Shown here: positions 30,326-40,043 of the stretch, in pieces
How positions within the stretch are numbered: position 1 is the first letter of the stretch
Layout: each line of letters opens with the position of its first letter
Virus record (IMG/VR): IMGVR_UViG_3300028198_000003
Location: 1 to 61,047 of that record
Strand: one strand, 5' to 3'
Source: a virus
Length of the DNA stretch: 61,047 nt
Position numbers and translations under genes: made by a program
The notes under the pieces: model-generated
What the model saw: only the letters and a program-made list of their open reading frames with translations
Told to the model about the DNA's origin: nothing
The model's database searches: none

Positions 30326-31074
30326 TTTGTCCTGTTATCCTCAAAGCAAGTTGATGCAAAAGGACACATTCCATCACAAAGGAAACATTTAGTTCTCTCT
30401 GGGAGAGTACACTCAGTCATTGCATCTTTAATTATCCTAGATTTCTCAATCATATCAGCAAGAGTTTCTTCTATTGGTTTAAGTTTAAATGCCATAGGTA
30501 TAGGTATGTCACGTTTTTCCTTTTCAATCTTGTTAGAGATATATATTACACAACCAAAAGTTGCATCAATATCATAGCATTTCTTTAGTAATACCCTGTA
30601 TCTATTGATCTGATCTGTGTGACTTTCACTTGGTTTAGAGTTATACCTACTAAAGTAATCAATAGATCCTGTCGTCTTTTTGTCACAAATTATCCATTTT
30701 CCGTCAATTTCTATCAAATCATCTATACTGCCATATATAATATCCAAGTGTTCTGGATCTTCTGCAGGTATTTTTAATGCTTCTTCTCTTGTAAGAGGTT
30801 CATCTTTTACATAGTTATATGCTAAGAACATTTCATTATGTTTTGGTTCTGCTATCATTGAATTTGAATGTACTATCTGTCCAAAGTAAAGTGACTTCAT
30901 ATCCTCAGTACTCATTGAATGAGGAGTTATTTTATTATAAATTACATTTCTCATACATGGTTTAATTACATCTGACACATGTATCACACCAAGTCTCTCT
31001 GTTTTCATGGCTTCCATCTGTGCTCTTCTGTATTCAAAATATACTTTTTCTTTGATATTATCTAATGTTAACAT
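30313..31074 (-). CDS. Cas4/RecB-like PD-(D/E)XK nuclease
   Basis: A 253-residue nuclease. KPCMRNVIY near the N-terminus provides the first Cys; GSIDDLIE then WIICDKKTTG gives the D ... (E/D)-x-K active site (here D-K-K); the C-terminal KCFLCDGMCPFASTC supplies more Cys for an iron-sulphur cluster, as in Cas4 and AddB-type exonucleases. Such enzymes resect DNA ends; a role in recombination or genome-end processing fits. TTTATATG lies 29 nt before the ATG at 31074, so the longer start at 31098 is not used. Confidence 0.75.
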   Translation of the reverse strand: MLTLDNIKEKVYFEYRRAQMEAMKTERLGVIHVSDVIKPCMRNVIYNKITPHSMSTEDMKSLYFGQIVHSNSMIAEPKHNEMFLAYNYVKDEPLTREEALKIPAEDPEHLDIIYGSIDDLIEIDGKWIICDKKTTGSIDYFSRYNSKPSESHTDQINRYRVLLKKCYDIDATFGCVIYISNKIEKEKRDIPIPMAFKLKPIEETLADMIEKSRIIKDAMTECTLPERTKCFLCDGMCPFASTCFEDNRTKWKE

Positions 31075-31106
31075 ACATATACATAATGTATCATACATAT
31101 AAATGT

Positions 31107-31658
31107 TTAGACACTATAATCTTTCTTTGCTTGTTTGATTGGTATGTATGGTATTGTGATTGGCAACCAAATAAATTTATGTCGTATCCAAAACTTGATA
31201 GTTTTCTTTGAACCATACCAGTTATCATGTACAATTACTGTTGCTGCTGCACCCTTAGTACCTGCCCTTCCTTCTGGTGCGTCATATTTTCTAGTGATAT
31301 GATGTGTACCAATACCGTCTTGGTATACTGCATGAAGTAATTCATGTGCAAGAGGCATTATATTAGATCTAAGTATGAATGGATTCTTACTATCATTGAC
31401 AAACATATAGATTACTTTCTTTCCAGTTACACCCCATGCTATACCATCACTGGTTTCAATATCAAGGTGTTCATAGAATTTCTTGAACTCTTCCTGTTTG
31501 GTAGTAGGTATTATGTTAAGTTCCCAATTATCCTTAAAATTCTCCCAAGCATAGTATCCTGATAGATGTTTACCGTTACTGCCGTTAAGCATGATAGTGC
31601 GACAAACAATATCTGTATACCTATTGGTATCAATATTTTTCGTATAGAAATTAATCAT
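31107..31658 (-). CDS. HExxH metalloprotease-like protein
   Basis: A 183-residue protein with PLAHELLHAVYQDGIGTHH: zinc-binding His-Glu-x-x-His with a third His a few residues on. The remainder shows aromatic strands and a basic C-terminal region with a Trp/Pro-rich segment. It lies between fibre and packaging genes. It might process virion or host-surface proteins; no signal peptide is evident. Confidence 0.6.
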   Translation of the reverse strand: MINFYTKNIDTNRYTDIVCRTIMLNGSNGKHLSGYYAWENFKDNWELNIIPTTKQEEFKKFYEHLDIETSDGIAWGVTGKKVIYMFVNDSKNPFILRSNIMPLAHELLHAVYQDGIGTHHITRKYDAPEGRAGTKGAAATVIVHDNWYGSKKTIKFWIRHKFIWLPITIPYIPIKQAKKDYSV

Positions 31659-31664
31659 TTTTAT

Positions 31665-31811
31665 CTAGTAATTTCCTATGTTTGAACATAAACAAGGTTT
31701 GCTTGGATCATCTGCTGAAGGTGCTACACACCCAGTATTTTGATCATGTGCTTCCTGTGAGTGACCACATTCTGCACAAGCCCCTGATGCTACGAATATT
31801 ATATCTGTCAT
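31665..31811 (-). CDS. 48-residue Cys-rich microprotein
   Basis: MTDIIFVASGACAECGHSQE, then GCVAPSADDP and CLCSN: five or six Cys and two His around acidic residues. Starts on the previous stop (TAATG). Function unknown. Confidence 0.5.
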   Translation of the reverse strand: MTDIIFVASGACAECGHSQEAHDQNTGCVAPSADDPSKPCLCSNIGNY

Positions 31812-32164
31812 TAGTAACTCTCCTCAATGGTGAAATTAAAAGTTTGCGTTTGTTCTGATATGACATCAGATGTGTTTCTTAACTCTACTTCCCCTGCCCA
31901 AATACCTGCTTTGGCTGCTGTTATCTCTGTACTACCAAATGTTACAGATACTATTCCACTGGATCTAGTGCCATATACAATGGATTTGTCTATTAAAAGA
32001 GTACCATCTGGTTGCCATACCTTCCATTTGCCTGAATAAAATGTAGTACTATTAGTCAAATCCCTTGCCGTTCCATCAGCGTTCTTAATGGTAAGTTCAA
32101 GCGTAGTAGTACTGCCTACCTTTATGGTAAAAGATGTTGATCTTGGTGTCATATCCATGCTCAT
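31811..32164 (-). CDS. beta-sandwich protein, baseplate/fibre associated
   Basis: A 117-residue strand-rich protein (TSFTIKVGSTTTLELTIKNA; then a WKVWQPDGTLLIDKS turn), resembling the N-terminal domain of BppU-type baseplate or fibre-holding proteins. It overlaps the stop of the giant repeat fibre (ATGA), so the two are probably made together. Confidence 0.55.
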   Translation of the reverse strand: MSMDMTPRSTSFTIKVGSTTTLELTIKNADGTARDLTNSTTFYSGKWKVWQPDGTLLIDKSIVYGTRSSGIVSVTFGSTEITAAKAGIWAGEVELRNTSDVISEQTQTFNFTIEESY

Positions 32165-35100
32165 GTGTCTTCACCCTTTATATCCTGACTTCGTTTATTA
32201 ACTTTCGCATTTTTACTCCTATCATGTACTTCCTGAGAGCCCTTTCTGCTTAGTCTAGTAGTCTTGGATCTGCCTTTGAGGCTAGAGGTTCTGTCTCTTC
32301 TGTTGATTCTTATAGTTCTTCTTACCCTTACAAGTCCATCTCTCAAGTCCTTGATTATTGATTCTACTACCTGAACAGTCTCAGTTATTACTTGTGTAAT
32401 TATGAATAGTCTTGAAATTGGCTCAGATATTCTAATTATACTATTAACAACAATAGATATTACTTTCTTCCTACTTCTAAATGCTAGTATATTAACAGTC
32501 TCAGTTACATTCTTAATACTACCAATTATTGTATTCTTTAATTCAGATATGTTAATTGTATCAGATACTATCTTTGATAAACCTCTTAATCTTGGAATGG
32601 TTTCTGATAATTGTATAGTTTCAGTTATGATTCTGAGTATTTCTCTTGATCTATCTCTGAATGATTGTATGGATATGGTTTCATTTACATGTTTTATCAA
32701 GTCTTTGAGTCTTGAGATTGATTCTGAAATACTTACTGCATCAGTGATTGTTTTTATTACTCCTCTTAATTTGACATTGCCATCACTAATAGATATTGAC
32801 TCAGTAAATGCTCTTGACCAACCTTGTGCAAATGATTCAGATACAGATATGTTTTCAGTTATGATTCTGAGTAGTCCTCTCGCCCTGTCTCTGAATGACT
32901 GTATTGATACTGTCTCATTGATATGTTTTATCAAGTCTTTGAGTCTTGAGACTGTCTCAGATACATTGACGGTATCAGTTATTGTTCTACCTAGTGAACG
33001 TAATGATATTAATCCTGTAGATATATTAACTGTGTTAGATATTATCTTTATGATTTCTTTTAATGTAACTCTGGTTTCTGCTACGTTGACTGTATCAGAT
33101 AAGATTCTACTCAACTCTCTATATAATATATAGACATCTGAGGTTTGAACTGTGTCAGTAATTGTCTTTATTACTCCTCTTGATCTTATTCTTGTTTCAG
33201 ATATACTCATTGATTCAGATATAATTCTTCTGATTACTCTGAGTCTATCTCTAAATGCCAATATGTTTACAGTCTCAGATACTATCTTTCTAATGTCTTT
33301 GAGTTTTGAGATTGATTCAGATATGCTTACTGATTTTGTTATCACTCTGCTCAATATTCTGTAAGTCAATAATGATTCTGCAACATTCATGGTGTTTGTT
33401 ACTACTCTCTTGATTGAAAGTATTCTTGATAATGTTTCAGATATGTTTACAGATTGAGTCAACACTCTTCTCATTGTAAGTAATACCAATGCTTCTTTAT
33501 ACACTGTTTGGAACACATTGTTTTGGAATATGTTCTGGAATATTCCTGATAGGTTAACTGCAACTGTCTCGTTGACACTCTTTATCCAACCCTTGTAGAC
33601 GTTTTCAGATACAGATAACGTGTTGTTGATAATTCTAATTAGTACTCTTAGTCTATCTCTAAATGCCAACACGTTGACTGTCTCGTTGATCAATCTTCTT
33701 AATACTCTTCTTGGTGTCAATGAAGTTACTATCTGTATTGACTCGTTTACATGTTTGGTGTGTGATTTGAGTCTAGTTATTATTTCAGATACGTTGATTG
33801 TATCTGAAACAATCTTTGCAAGTCCTCTGAGTCTTGGTACAGTTTCAGATATGCTTACTGATTTTGTAATCACTCTGCTCAACATTCTTAATCTTGATTT
33901 AGTAGTAGATATGTTGACTTCATCAGTAACTATTCTTCCTAATACTCTGAGTCTAACTCTTACTTCTGTTACACTTACTGTGTCAGATAACACTCTACCT
34001 AACACTCTGTATAACATGTATGAATCTGAGGTTTTAACTGTATCAGTAATTGTCTTTATTACTCCTCTTAATCTTATTCTTGACTCATTCATGTTTACAG
34101 TTTCAGTTACAATTCTTCTGATTACTCTTAATCTGTCTCTAAATACTAGTACATTAACAGTTTCAGATATGGTTCTAGTTAATACACGTAGTCTAACTAT
34201 TGATTCTGATAATTGAATAGTGTTATTCAATATTCTAATCAACACTTTTCTTGGTGTGAATGATGTTGCTATTCGTATTGACTCGTTCACATGCTTGGTG
34301 TGAGATTTGAGTCTAGTTACTATCTCAGATACGCTGACTGTCTCGGATACAATCTTTGCAATTCCTCTGAGTCTTGAAATTGATTCAGATATGCTGACAG
34401 ATTTGGTTATTGTTCTTGTCAAAACTCTGAGTCTTGGGAACGTGGTGGACACACTTACTGACTCAGTGAATGACCTGCTCCAACCCTGTGCGAATGACTC
34501 AGATATAGATGTACTGCTGGTTACTATTCTTCTTAACACTCTTAACACTATGTTTCCATCAGATATGCTTACACTCTCAGTAAATGATCTTGACCATTTC
34601 TTTCCAAATGCTTCTGCTACTTGCACGACATCAGTGATGATTCTTGTTATGGATCTGTTTCTTACTCTAAATGCCAACACGTTGACTGTCTCGTTGACAT
34701 GTTTTATTAGATCTTTAAGTCTTGAAATGTTCTCAGATACAGATAACGTACTGTTGATAATTCTAGTTAGTGCCCTGTATTTTAATACTGATTCAGATAC
34801 ACTCAACGTGTTATTGATGGTTCTTCTCATGCCTCTTATCCTTATAGCCTCTGATATTCCTTGGAACACGTTGTTCTGGAACACGTTTGACTGGAATACC
34901 TTTTTACCTATGTCAACGGTATCGGTAAACACTTTCAACATTACCGTGTATCTTGCGAATGATTCTGATACCTGTATGGTTGATGTTACAACTCTCTTGA
35001 TAGATCTATACCATTTAGAAGCATCTGCAACCTGCATTGATTCTATGAATGATCTAGTTATACCTCTGAGTCTTGGCACTGTCTCAGATATACTAATAGA

Positions 35101-36960
35101 GTTATTTATGATTCTAAGTAATACTCTTAATCTGTCTCTAAATGCTAATATGTTTACAGTCTCAGCAACTAATTTAATTAATACCTTAGATCTGATTATT
35201 GATTCAGATGTACTTATGGTACTGTTGACTCTCTTTATCCAACCTTTGTATAACGACTCAGATAATGATATGGTGCTGTCTATTACCCTTCTCAATGATG
35301 TGAGTCTTACATAAGAGTGTGCTACATTAACAATACTGTTTGCTACCTTTACAAATCCAAGTGCTCTAGCCTGATTATCTGATATGTTTAATGTATTGTT
35401 AATTATTCTACCTAGACCTCTAAAGTCATTAATGATTTCACTATGTTGAATTGTCTCACTTATCACTCTTGTGAACTGTTCTAACTTGGTTCTAAATGCT
35501 AGTATGTTTACTGTCTCGTTATACACTTTCTTCATTATAGATGATCGTATTGCTGAGCCTGCTACTTGAACAGTGTTAGTGAACACTCTCTTGATAACCA
35601 TTAATCTGTTCTCTGACTGTGATACACTTACAGTATCAGATAATATTCTTCCTAATGATACATGTTTATTGAAGGAGTCAGATACACTGACAGTCTTATT
35701 AATTATTCTATTCAATCCTCTTATTACGATAGCCTCTACATTTACATTCTGGAACACATTGGATTGGAATATATTAGACTGGAATAATCCTATTATGTTA
35801 ATAGAAATAGTATTGTTTACTAACATGGTTATGGATTGGAAGTAATTCTTAACCTCTGCTACCTGTACTGAGTCAGTAACTATCTTTCTAAGTGCTCTGA
35901 GCCTGTCTCTAAAGGCTAATATATTGACTGTCTCTGATACAATCTTTCTTATATCCATTAACTTTGCCTTTGATTCGGCTGCCTGTACTGCATGAGTTAC
36001 AACTTTTTTGATTCCTCGTAACATCTTGAAAGCATCACTTGCCTGAACTGTTTCAGATACAACTCTTACCTTTCCTAATAACGCAACAGTTTCATCAATA
36101 GTATTTTGGAATACACTGTTCTGGAATACATTGGACTGGAATACTGCCTTACCTATTGACAATACTTCTGATATGATTTTAGTTATATTGAACACAGGCA
36201 TGTTTACTGCGACAATATTAACAGTATTATTGACTCTCTTAATCCAACCCTTGTATAGAGATTCTGATAGACTAATACCCTCACTTATTACTCTTTTAAT
36301 ACCCCTTGATCTGTCTCTGAATGACTGTATGGATATGGTTTCTGTTACGGTCTTTATTCTTTCTCTTAACAGTATGGATTCATCTAAAGATAACTGGAAC
36401 ACGTTGTTCTGGAATATATTGGATTGGAATACTGCCTTACCCACAGTTACTATCTCACTTATGACCTTTCTAATTCCTCTTGATTTTACTATTGAACTGG
36501 CTACCTGCATGGTCTTGTTTATAATTCTCTTGATAGAAAGTCGTCTTACCTTTGACTCTGATGTTTGTTCAGTCTCTAACAAAGATCTTAGTATGGTCAT
36601 ATATTTCTCCATTGATTCCTGAGTGTTCACGGTTTCATTTAATGCCCTTGACAGTCCTCTTAGTATAATTCTTTGTTCTGTGGTTTGAACGTTATCTGAT
36701 ACGAGTTTAAGGATTGCTCTAAGTCTACTTCTAAATGCCTGTATGGATATTGTCTCATCAAGTGATCTTATTAATGACTGTAATTTTGCTTTAGATTCTA
36801 CTGTGTTTATAGTCTCATTGATAACTCTAAGTATTGTTGTAGGTACGTCAAATACGTTGTTCTGGAACACGTTCTTTTGAAATACAGGAGAACCGTATCC
36901 CTGTTGGAACACACTGTTCTGAAATACATTTGATTGGAATACTTGTGCAATAACTGCCAA
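32161..36960 (-). CDS. giant repeat fibre protein
   Basis: A 1599-residue protein made of tandem units of about 20 residues. A representative unit reads RLRGLAKIVSDTINVSEIIT: R-L-[RK]-x-L-x-[RK]-[IV]-[IV]-x-[ED]-[TS]-[VI]-x-[VI]-[SA]-[ED]. A variant unit contains NILAFRDR. Some six blocks of a second repeat (FQSNVFQNNVFQ and relatives) are interspersed, starting at the N-terminus. The C-terminus is very basic (about 1540-1599). The first codon is TTG. By position (after the tape measure, baseplate and adhesin-like genes) it is probably a long tail or side fibre. Variation in repeat number between relatives would be expected. Confidence 0.65.
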   Translation of the reverse strand: MAVIAQVFQSNVFQNSVFQQGYGSPVFQKNVFQNNVFDVPTTILRVINETINTVESKAKLQSLIRSLDETISIQAFRSRLRAILKLVSDNVQTTEQRIILRGLSRALNETVNTQESMEKYMTILRSLLETEQTSESKVRRLSIKRIINKTMQVASSIVKSRGIRKVISEIVTVGKAVFQSNIFQNNVFQLSLDESILLRERIKTVTETISIQSFRDRSRGIKRVISEGISLSESLYKGWIKRVNNTVNIVAVNMPVFNITKIISEVLSIGKAVFQSNVFQNSVFQNTIDETVALLGKVRVVSETVQASDAFKMLRGIKKVVTHAVQAAESKAKLMDIRKIVSETVNILAFRDRLRALRKIVTDSVQVAEVKNYFQSITMLVNNTISINIIGLFQSNIFQSNVFQNVNVEAIVIRGLNRIINKTVSVSDSFNKHVSLGRILSDTVSVSQSENRLMVIKRVFTNTVQVAGSAIRSSIMKKVYNETVNILAFRTKLEQFTRVISETIQHSEIINDFRGLGRIINNTLNISDNQARALGFVKVANSIVNVAHSYVRLTSLRRVIDSTISLSESLYKGWIKRVNSTISTSESIIRSKVLIKLVAETVNILAFRDRLRVLLRIINNSISISETVPRLRGITRSFIESMQVADASKWYRSIKRVVTSTIQVSESFARYTVMLKVFTDTVDIGKKVFQSNVFQNNVFQGISEAIRIRGMRRTINNTLSVSESVLKYRALTRIINSTLSVSENISRLKDLIKHVNETVNVLAFRVRNRSITRIITDVVQVAEAFGKKWSRSFTESVSISDGNIVLRVLRRIVTSSTSISESFAQGWSRSFTESVSVSTTFPRLRVLTRTITKSVSISESISRLRGIAKIVSETVSVSEIVTRLKSHTKHVNESIRIATSFTPRKVLIRILNNTIQLSESIVRLRVLTRTISETVNVLVFRDRLRVIRRIVTETVNMNESRIRLRGVIKTITDTVKTSDSYMLYRVLGRVLSDTVSVTEVRVRLRVLGRIVTDEVNISTTKSRLRMLSRVITKSVSISETVPRLRGLAKIVSDTINVSEIITRLKSHTKHVNESIQIVTSLTPRRVLRRLINETVNVLAFRDRLRVLIRIINNTLSVSENVYKGWIKSVNETVAVNLSGIFQNIFQNNVFQTVYKEALVLLTMRRVLTQSVNISETLSRILSIKRVVTNTMNVAESLLTYRILSRVITKSVSISESISKLKDIRKIVSETVNILAFRDRLRVIRRIISESMSISETRIRSRGVIKTITDTVQTSDVYILYRELSRILSDTVNVAETRVTLKEIIKIISNTVNISTGLISLRSLGRTITDTVNVSETVSRLKDLIKHINETVSIQSFRDRARGLLRIITENISVSESFAQGWSRAFTESISISDGNVKLRGVIKTITDAVSISESISRLKDLIKHVNETISIQSFRDRSREILRIITETIQLSETIPRLRGLSKIVSDTINISELKNTIIGSIKNVTETVNILAFRSRKKVISIVVNSIIRISEPISRLFIITQVITETVQVVESIIKDLRDGLVRVRRTIRINRRDRTSSLKGRSKTTRLSRKGSQEVHDRSKNAKVNKRSQDIKGEDT

Positions 36961-36970
36961 GTTTGACTAC

Positions 36971-37957
36971 CTATAATTCAGTCCAAGTATTGCTCGAAAG
37001 TACGTAGGATTTGTTAGTATCTTTAGCGTAAAATACTGTTCCGTCTTCTACAGTGATTGCAACTGGTACACCTGTATCAATGGATATTAGTCCTTTCCCA
37101 CCCTGTGCATTAGCTTTTCCCTCTCCAATACCTGCTACATAAGATGAATCTGATGCATTTGGAGCTGCTGTTGTAGCACCACTACCATCATTACCTTGAG
37201 TATTAACAGGATTAGTAACTGCATTAGTTACTGTTCCCCCTGTATAACTTGAACCTCCACCACAAGCAACACCACCTGCAATTCCATTAGAACCATAAGC
37301 AGAACCTCCACCATAATAACCTGAACCTCCACCTCCATGAGAATAATTACCTGCACCTGATGAATTACCACCTTGTAATGCACCACCAGCAGTATTACCT
37401 GCACCACCAGCAGATTGTGTTCCACCATAACCTCTTGTTGTACCCCAAGTACCTGATGCAGGTTCTCCATTTCCTCCAGTCGTTCCACCACCTGCTCCTC
37501 CTGAACTTCCACTTTGAGAACCGCTTGAACCACCGCCACCAGCAATTAATATCGAATTAGCATGACTTACACTTGTTGTAAATATACCTGTATATCCTGA
37601 ACCGTATGACAAAGGACTTGTAGCCCAACTTTCTACTGTACCTGCACCTGCATAATTAGAACCACCAAAGTTACCACCTTGTGCACCACCATCTCCAACT
37701 ACAATTTTAATTACATCTCCTGATGAAACTGCAACTGTTCCTGAAACAAATCCTCCAGAACCTCCGCCATTAGCGTATCCACCTGCACCTGCTCCCCACA
37801 TTTTTACAGCGAGACTTGTAATTCCACTTGGCACTGTATATGATTCATCTGCACCTGTAAATGTATATGTATCAATTCCAGAACTATAGATAAATCCTGT
37901 CGATGAAAGTTCAGAGTCAAGTCCAATGACACGATTACCTGCTAACCATTCCACCAT
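36971..37957 (-). CDS. glycine-rich fibre/adhesin protein
   Basis: A 328-residue protein. A short N-terminal domain and a strand-rich segment (YTFTGADESYTVPSGITSLA) lead into about 200 residues of Gly/Ser/Ala-rich sequence (GGGG, SGGAGG), then a compact C-terminus (EDGTVFYAKDTNKSYVLSSN) shared in style with other tail proteins here. Glycine-rich domains of this kind occur in tail-fibre tips that bind host surfaces. Confidence 0.65.
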   Translation of the reverse strand: MVEWLAGNRVIGLDSELSSTGFIYSSGIDTYTFTGADESYTVPSGITSLAVKMWGAGAGGYANGGGSGGFVSGTVAVSSGDVIKIVVGDGGAQGGNFGGSNYAGAGTVESWATSPLSYGSGYTGIFTTSVSHANSILIAGGGGSSGSQSGSSGGAGGGTTGGNGEPASGTWGTTRGYGGTQSAGGAGNTAGGALQGGNSSGAGNYSHGGGGSGYYGGGSAYGSNGIAGGVACGGGSSYTGGTVTNAVTNPVNTQGNDGSGATTAAPNASDSSYVAGIGEGKANAQGGKGLISIDTGVPVAITVEDGTVFYAKDTNKSYVLSSNTWTEL

Positions 37958-37959
37958 GT

Positions 37960-38031
37960 CTATACGTTCACTCCCATATTAGATAAAGATTCTTTCCCTG
38001 CCTCTGCATGATCTTTAAACTCTTGGCTCAA
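37960..38031 (-). CDS. 23-residue peptide between fibre genes
   Basis: TTG start overlapping the previous stop (TTGA), reading LSQEFKDHAEAGKESLSNMG. The end lies just before the next ATG. Only the tight coupling supports it. Confidence 0.3.
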   Translation of the reverse strand: MSQEFKDHAEAGKESLSNMGVNV

Positions 38032-40043
38032 TTTGGTGTGGTCACTCCGTTGTAAATTTCCAAATCATCTAATGTTCCATTTAATGCACCATTCGCACTA
38101 GATAAGTAATTTTTAATACCAACATACTGTAAACCTGTGACATTTGTTTCTGTAAATGATTTTGTTTCTATTAATGTTGAATAACCAGAATCAGAATAAA
38201 GATTGATTGTAAATACATCTTCATTTCTAACAAGTTCCACATAAATTGTTTCAGCAGTTGGTTTTTTAGTGTAATTTCCACCGTCTCCTGCTGTGTTTGA
38301 AAATCCTGTTGAACCATCTCCCTCAACTCTTATCCTATATTGTTTGTTATTTCCACCTGCTGTATCTGATATTATATACAATGCAAATCCATCTTGTGCT
38401 GTACTTGTTGATGTGCCATGTGAAGCATCAAATAAACCAATATAAATTTGCTGTGAATCACTTGTTGTATTTGTAATCGTATCAATAATTAGTTTGCTTC
38501 TAAAGATAAATTTAGTTGATAACGCATAACCTATATCATAAGTTGTGGCTTGATTGCTAGACGAAGCCGAATCCCAATCTAAAACGTTTGTTGAAGTGTT
38601 TGCAGTAACCAATGTTCCTGTTTTTGTCCACCCACTTGAGAAAGTATCATCTTCAAATGTTGGTTGCATAGTCCAAGTAGCAGGTGTTACTGATGTTGCT
38701 TCGTCATATACTTTTACATCAGTTATTGCTCCTACCATATTATTTGTAGTTGCTTCGGAATATGTCGTTAATTTTACATATTGTAATGCAGTTGCAGTAA
38801 CTCCTGTAACCACTTTAGATTCTAATAATGTAGAGTAAGCAGTATCAGAATACTGATTTACTGTAAACCCTGTTGCAGACGTTCTAATTATCTCAAGGTA
38901 TATTGTTTCAGCAGATGGGGTACGAGTAAAGTTGGAAGTGTTTCCATTTTGTGATGTATCATTTCCCCATGTGGATTTATATTTACTACCTGCTCCATCT
39001 GCTCGTATTAACATACCAATAGAATCCTGAGTTGTATTGTAAGCACCGTTGGTTGATGACAGACCTATGGTAAAATTTTGCATATTTGCACTTGTAGCAC
39101 TAAATGTATCCAATCTTACTTTCATTCTCATAACCCAAGCAGTATCAGATAATGTAGAACCTAAATTCCAATATGCTGACGAACCTGATGTATCGGCATT
39201 AAAATCAATTTCATCATTTGTTGCATCATAAGAAAATGCTCCACTTAATCCTGCCCAGTTAGTTGATGATGATAAATCATCTTCAAATGTTAATGTTGTT
39301 GCTTCATCAAACCAATATCTTCTAGCAGTATCAGTTTCTACAAAGATAGAGTTGTTTTGTACGTTAGTTGGTTTAATATTATCTACATTTCTAGTTAAGA
39401 CTCCAGTTGCACCTGTTCTTGTTCCATTAATACTACCTACTTGATCTGTTAATGTTGATCCTGTTTGTGCGAAATCATAATGATGTGTTAAGTTTGTTTG
39501 TGAAATTGAATCAATTTTAGCAGTATTATAAAGTGTTAATACTTCACTTGCAGTTAATTCTCTTTGCCATAATGAGAAATCTGCAATATTGGATTGTCCA
39601 CTTGCGTGAGTTGCAAATCTAAAATCACTACTAAGATCAATATCAGATGTAGAAGTTCCTGTTGCTCTAGATACACCATTAACATAAATTGTAAATGCAC
39701 CACCACTAGATCGTGTTACTACTATATGATCCCAACCACCGACAGTTGGGGAAACACCTGAATTAATTTGAAGTACACCATAATCTACCCAATAATATCC
39801 AGCAGAACCTTGAGTTCCTGCTAGGAAGAACCCATTATCAGGGCTAGAATTATATTTTTCATAAACAGTTACAGAATTTGTATCATCAGCTTTATGCCAT
39901 ACAGCTTGTGTCCATGCACCTGTTCCCTCATTACCTAAACTACTACCCATATTTACAAGTTTACTTGTATGTAATTGCCAATAACTATCTGCGAATGTGC
40001 TAGTATCTACAATTCGTTTACTATCTTTGTATTCTATGGTCAT
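38028..40043 (-). CDS. LamG-domain tail protein
   Basis: A 671-residue protein. Residues about 15-180 read as a laminin-G/concanavalin-like domain (WTQAVWHKADD; GGWDHIVVTRSSGGAFTIYV; FSLWQRELTASEVLTLYN). Two more related jelly-roll segments follow (each with TIYLE(I/L)(I/V)R and T-x-x-L-x-(S/T)K), and a C-terminal LEIYNGV ending. These lectin-like folds bind glycans, fitting host recognition. The ATG at 40043 follows a GGAGGAAGG ribosome-binding site. Confidence 0.7.
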   Translation of the reverse strand: MTIEYKDSKRIVDTSTFADSYWQLHTSKLVNMGSSLGNEGTGAWTQAVWHKADDTNSVTVYEKYNSSPDNGFFLAGTQGSAGYYWVDYGVLQINSGVSPTVGGWDHIVVTRSSGGAFTIYVNGVSRATGTSTSDIDLSSDFRFATHASGQSNIADFSLWQRELTASEVLTLYNTAKIDSISQTNLTHHYDFAQTGSTLTDQVGSINGTRTGATGVLTRNVDNIKPTNVQNNSIFVETDTARRYWFDEATTLTFEDDLSSSTNWAGLSGAFSYDATNDEIDFNADTSGSSAYWNLGSTLSDTAWVMRMKVRLDTFSATSANMQNFTIGLSSTNGAYNTTQDSIGMLIRADGAGSKYKSTWGNDTSQNGNTSNFTRTPSAETIYLEIIRTSATGFTVNQYSDTAYSTLLESKVVTGVTATALQYVKLTTYSEATTNNMVGAITDVKVYDEATSVTPATWTMQPTFEDDTFSSGWTKTGTLVTANTSTNVLDWDSASSSNQATTYDIGYALSTKFIFRSKLIIDTITNTTSDSQQIYIGLFDASHGTSTSTAQDGFALYIISDTAGGNNKQYRIRVEGDGSTGFSNTAGDGGNYTKKPTAETIYVELVRNEDVFTINLYSDSGYSTLIETKSFTETNVTGLQYVGIKNYLSSANGALNGTLDDLEIYNGVTTPN

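Noticed and set aside
32402-36622. Several long plus-strand reading frames opposite the giant fibre gene
   Set aside because: They mirror the repeats of the minus-strand gene, have no promoters or ribosome-binding sites, and appear because low stop density is shared on the opposite strand.
37228-37545. Val/Glu/Gln-rich minus-strand frame within the glycine-rich fibre
   Set aside because: Frame-shifted reading of GGN repeats; the glycine-rich frame is the coherent protein.
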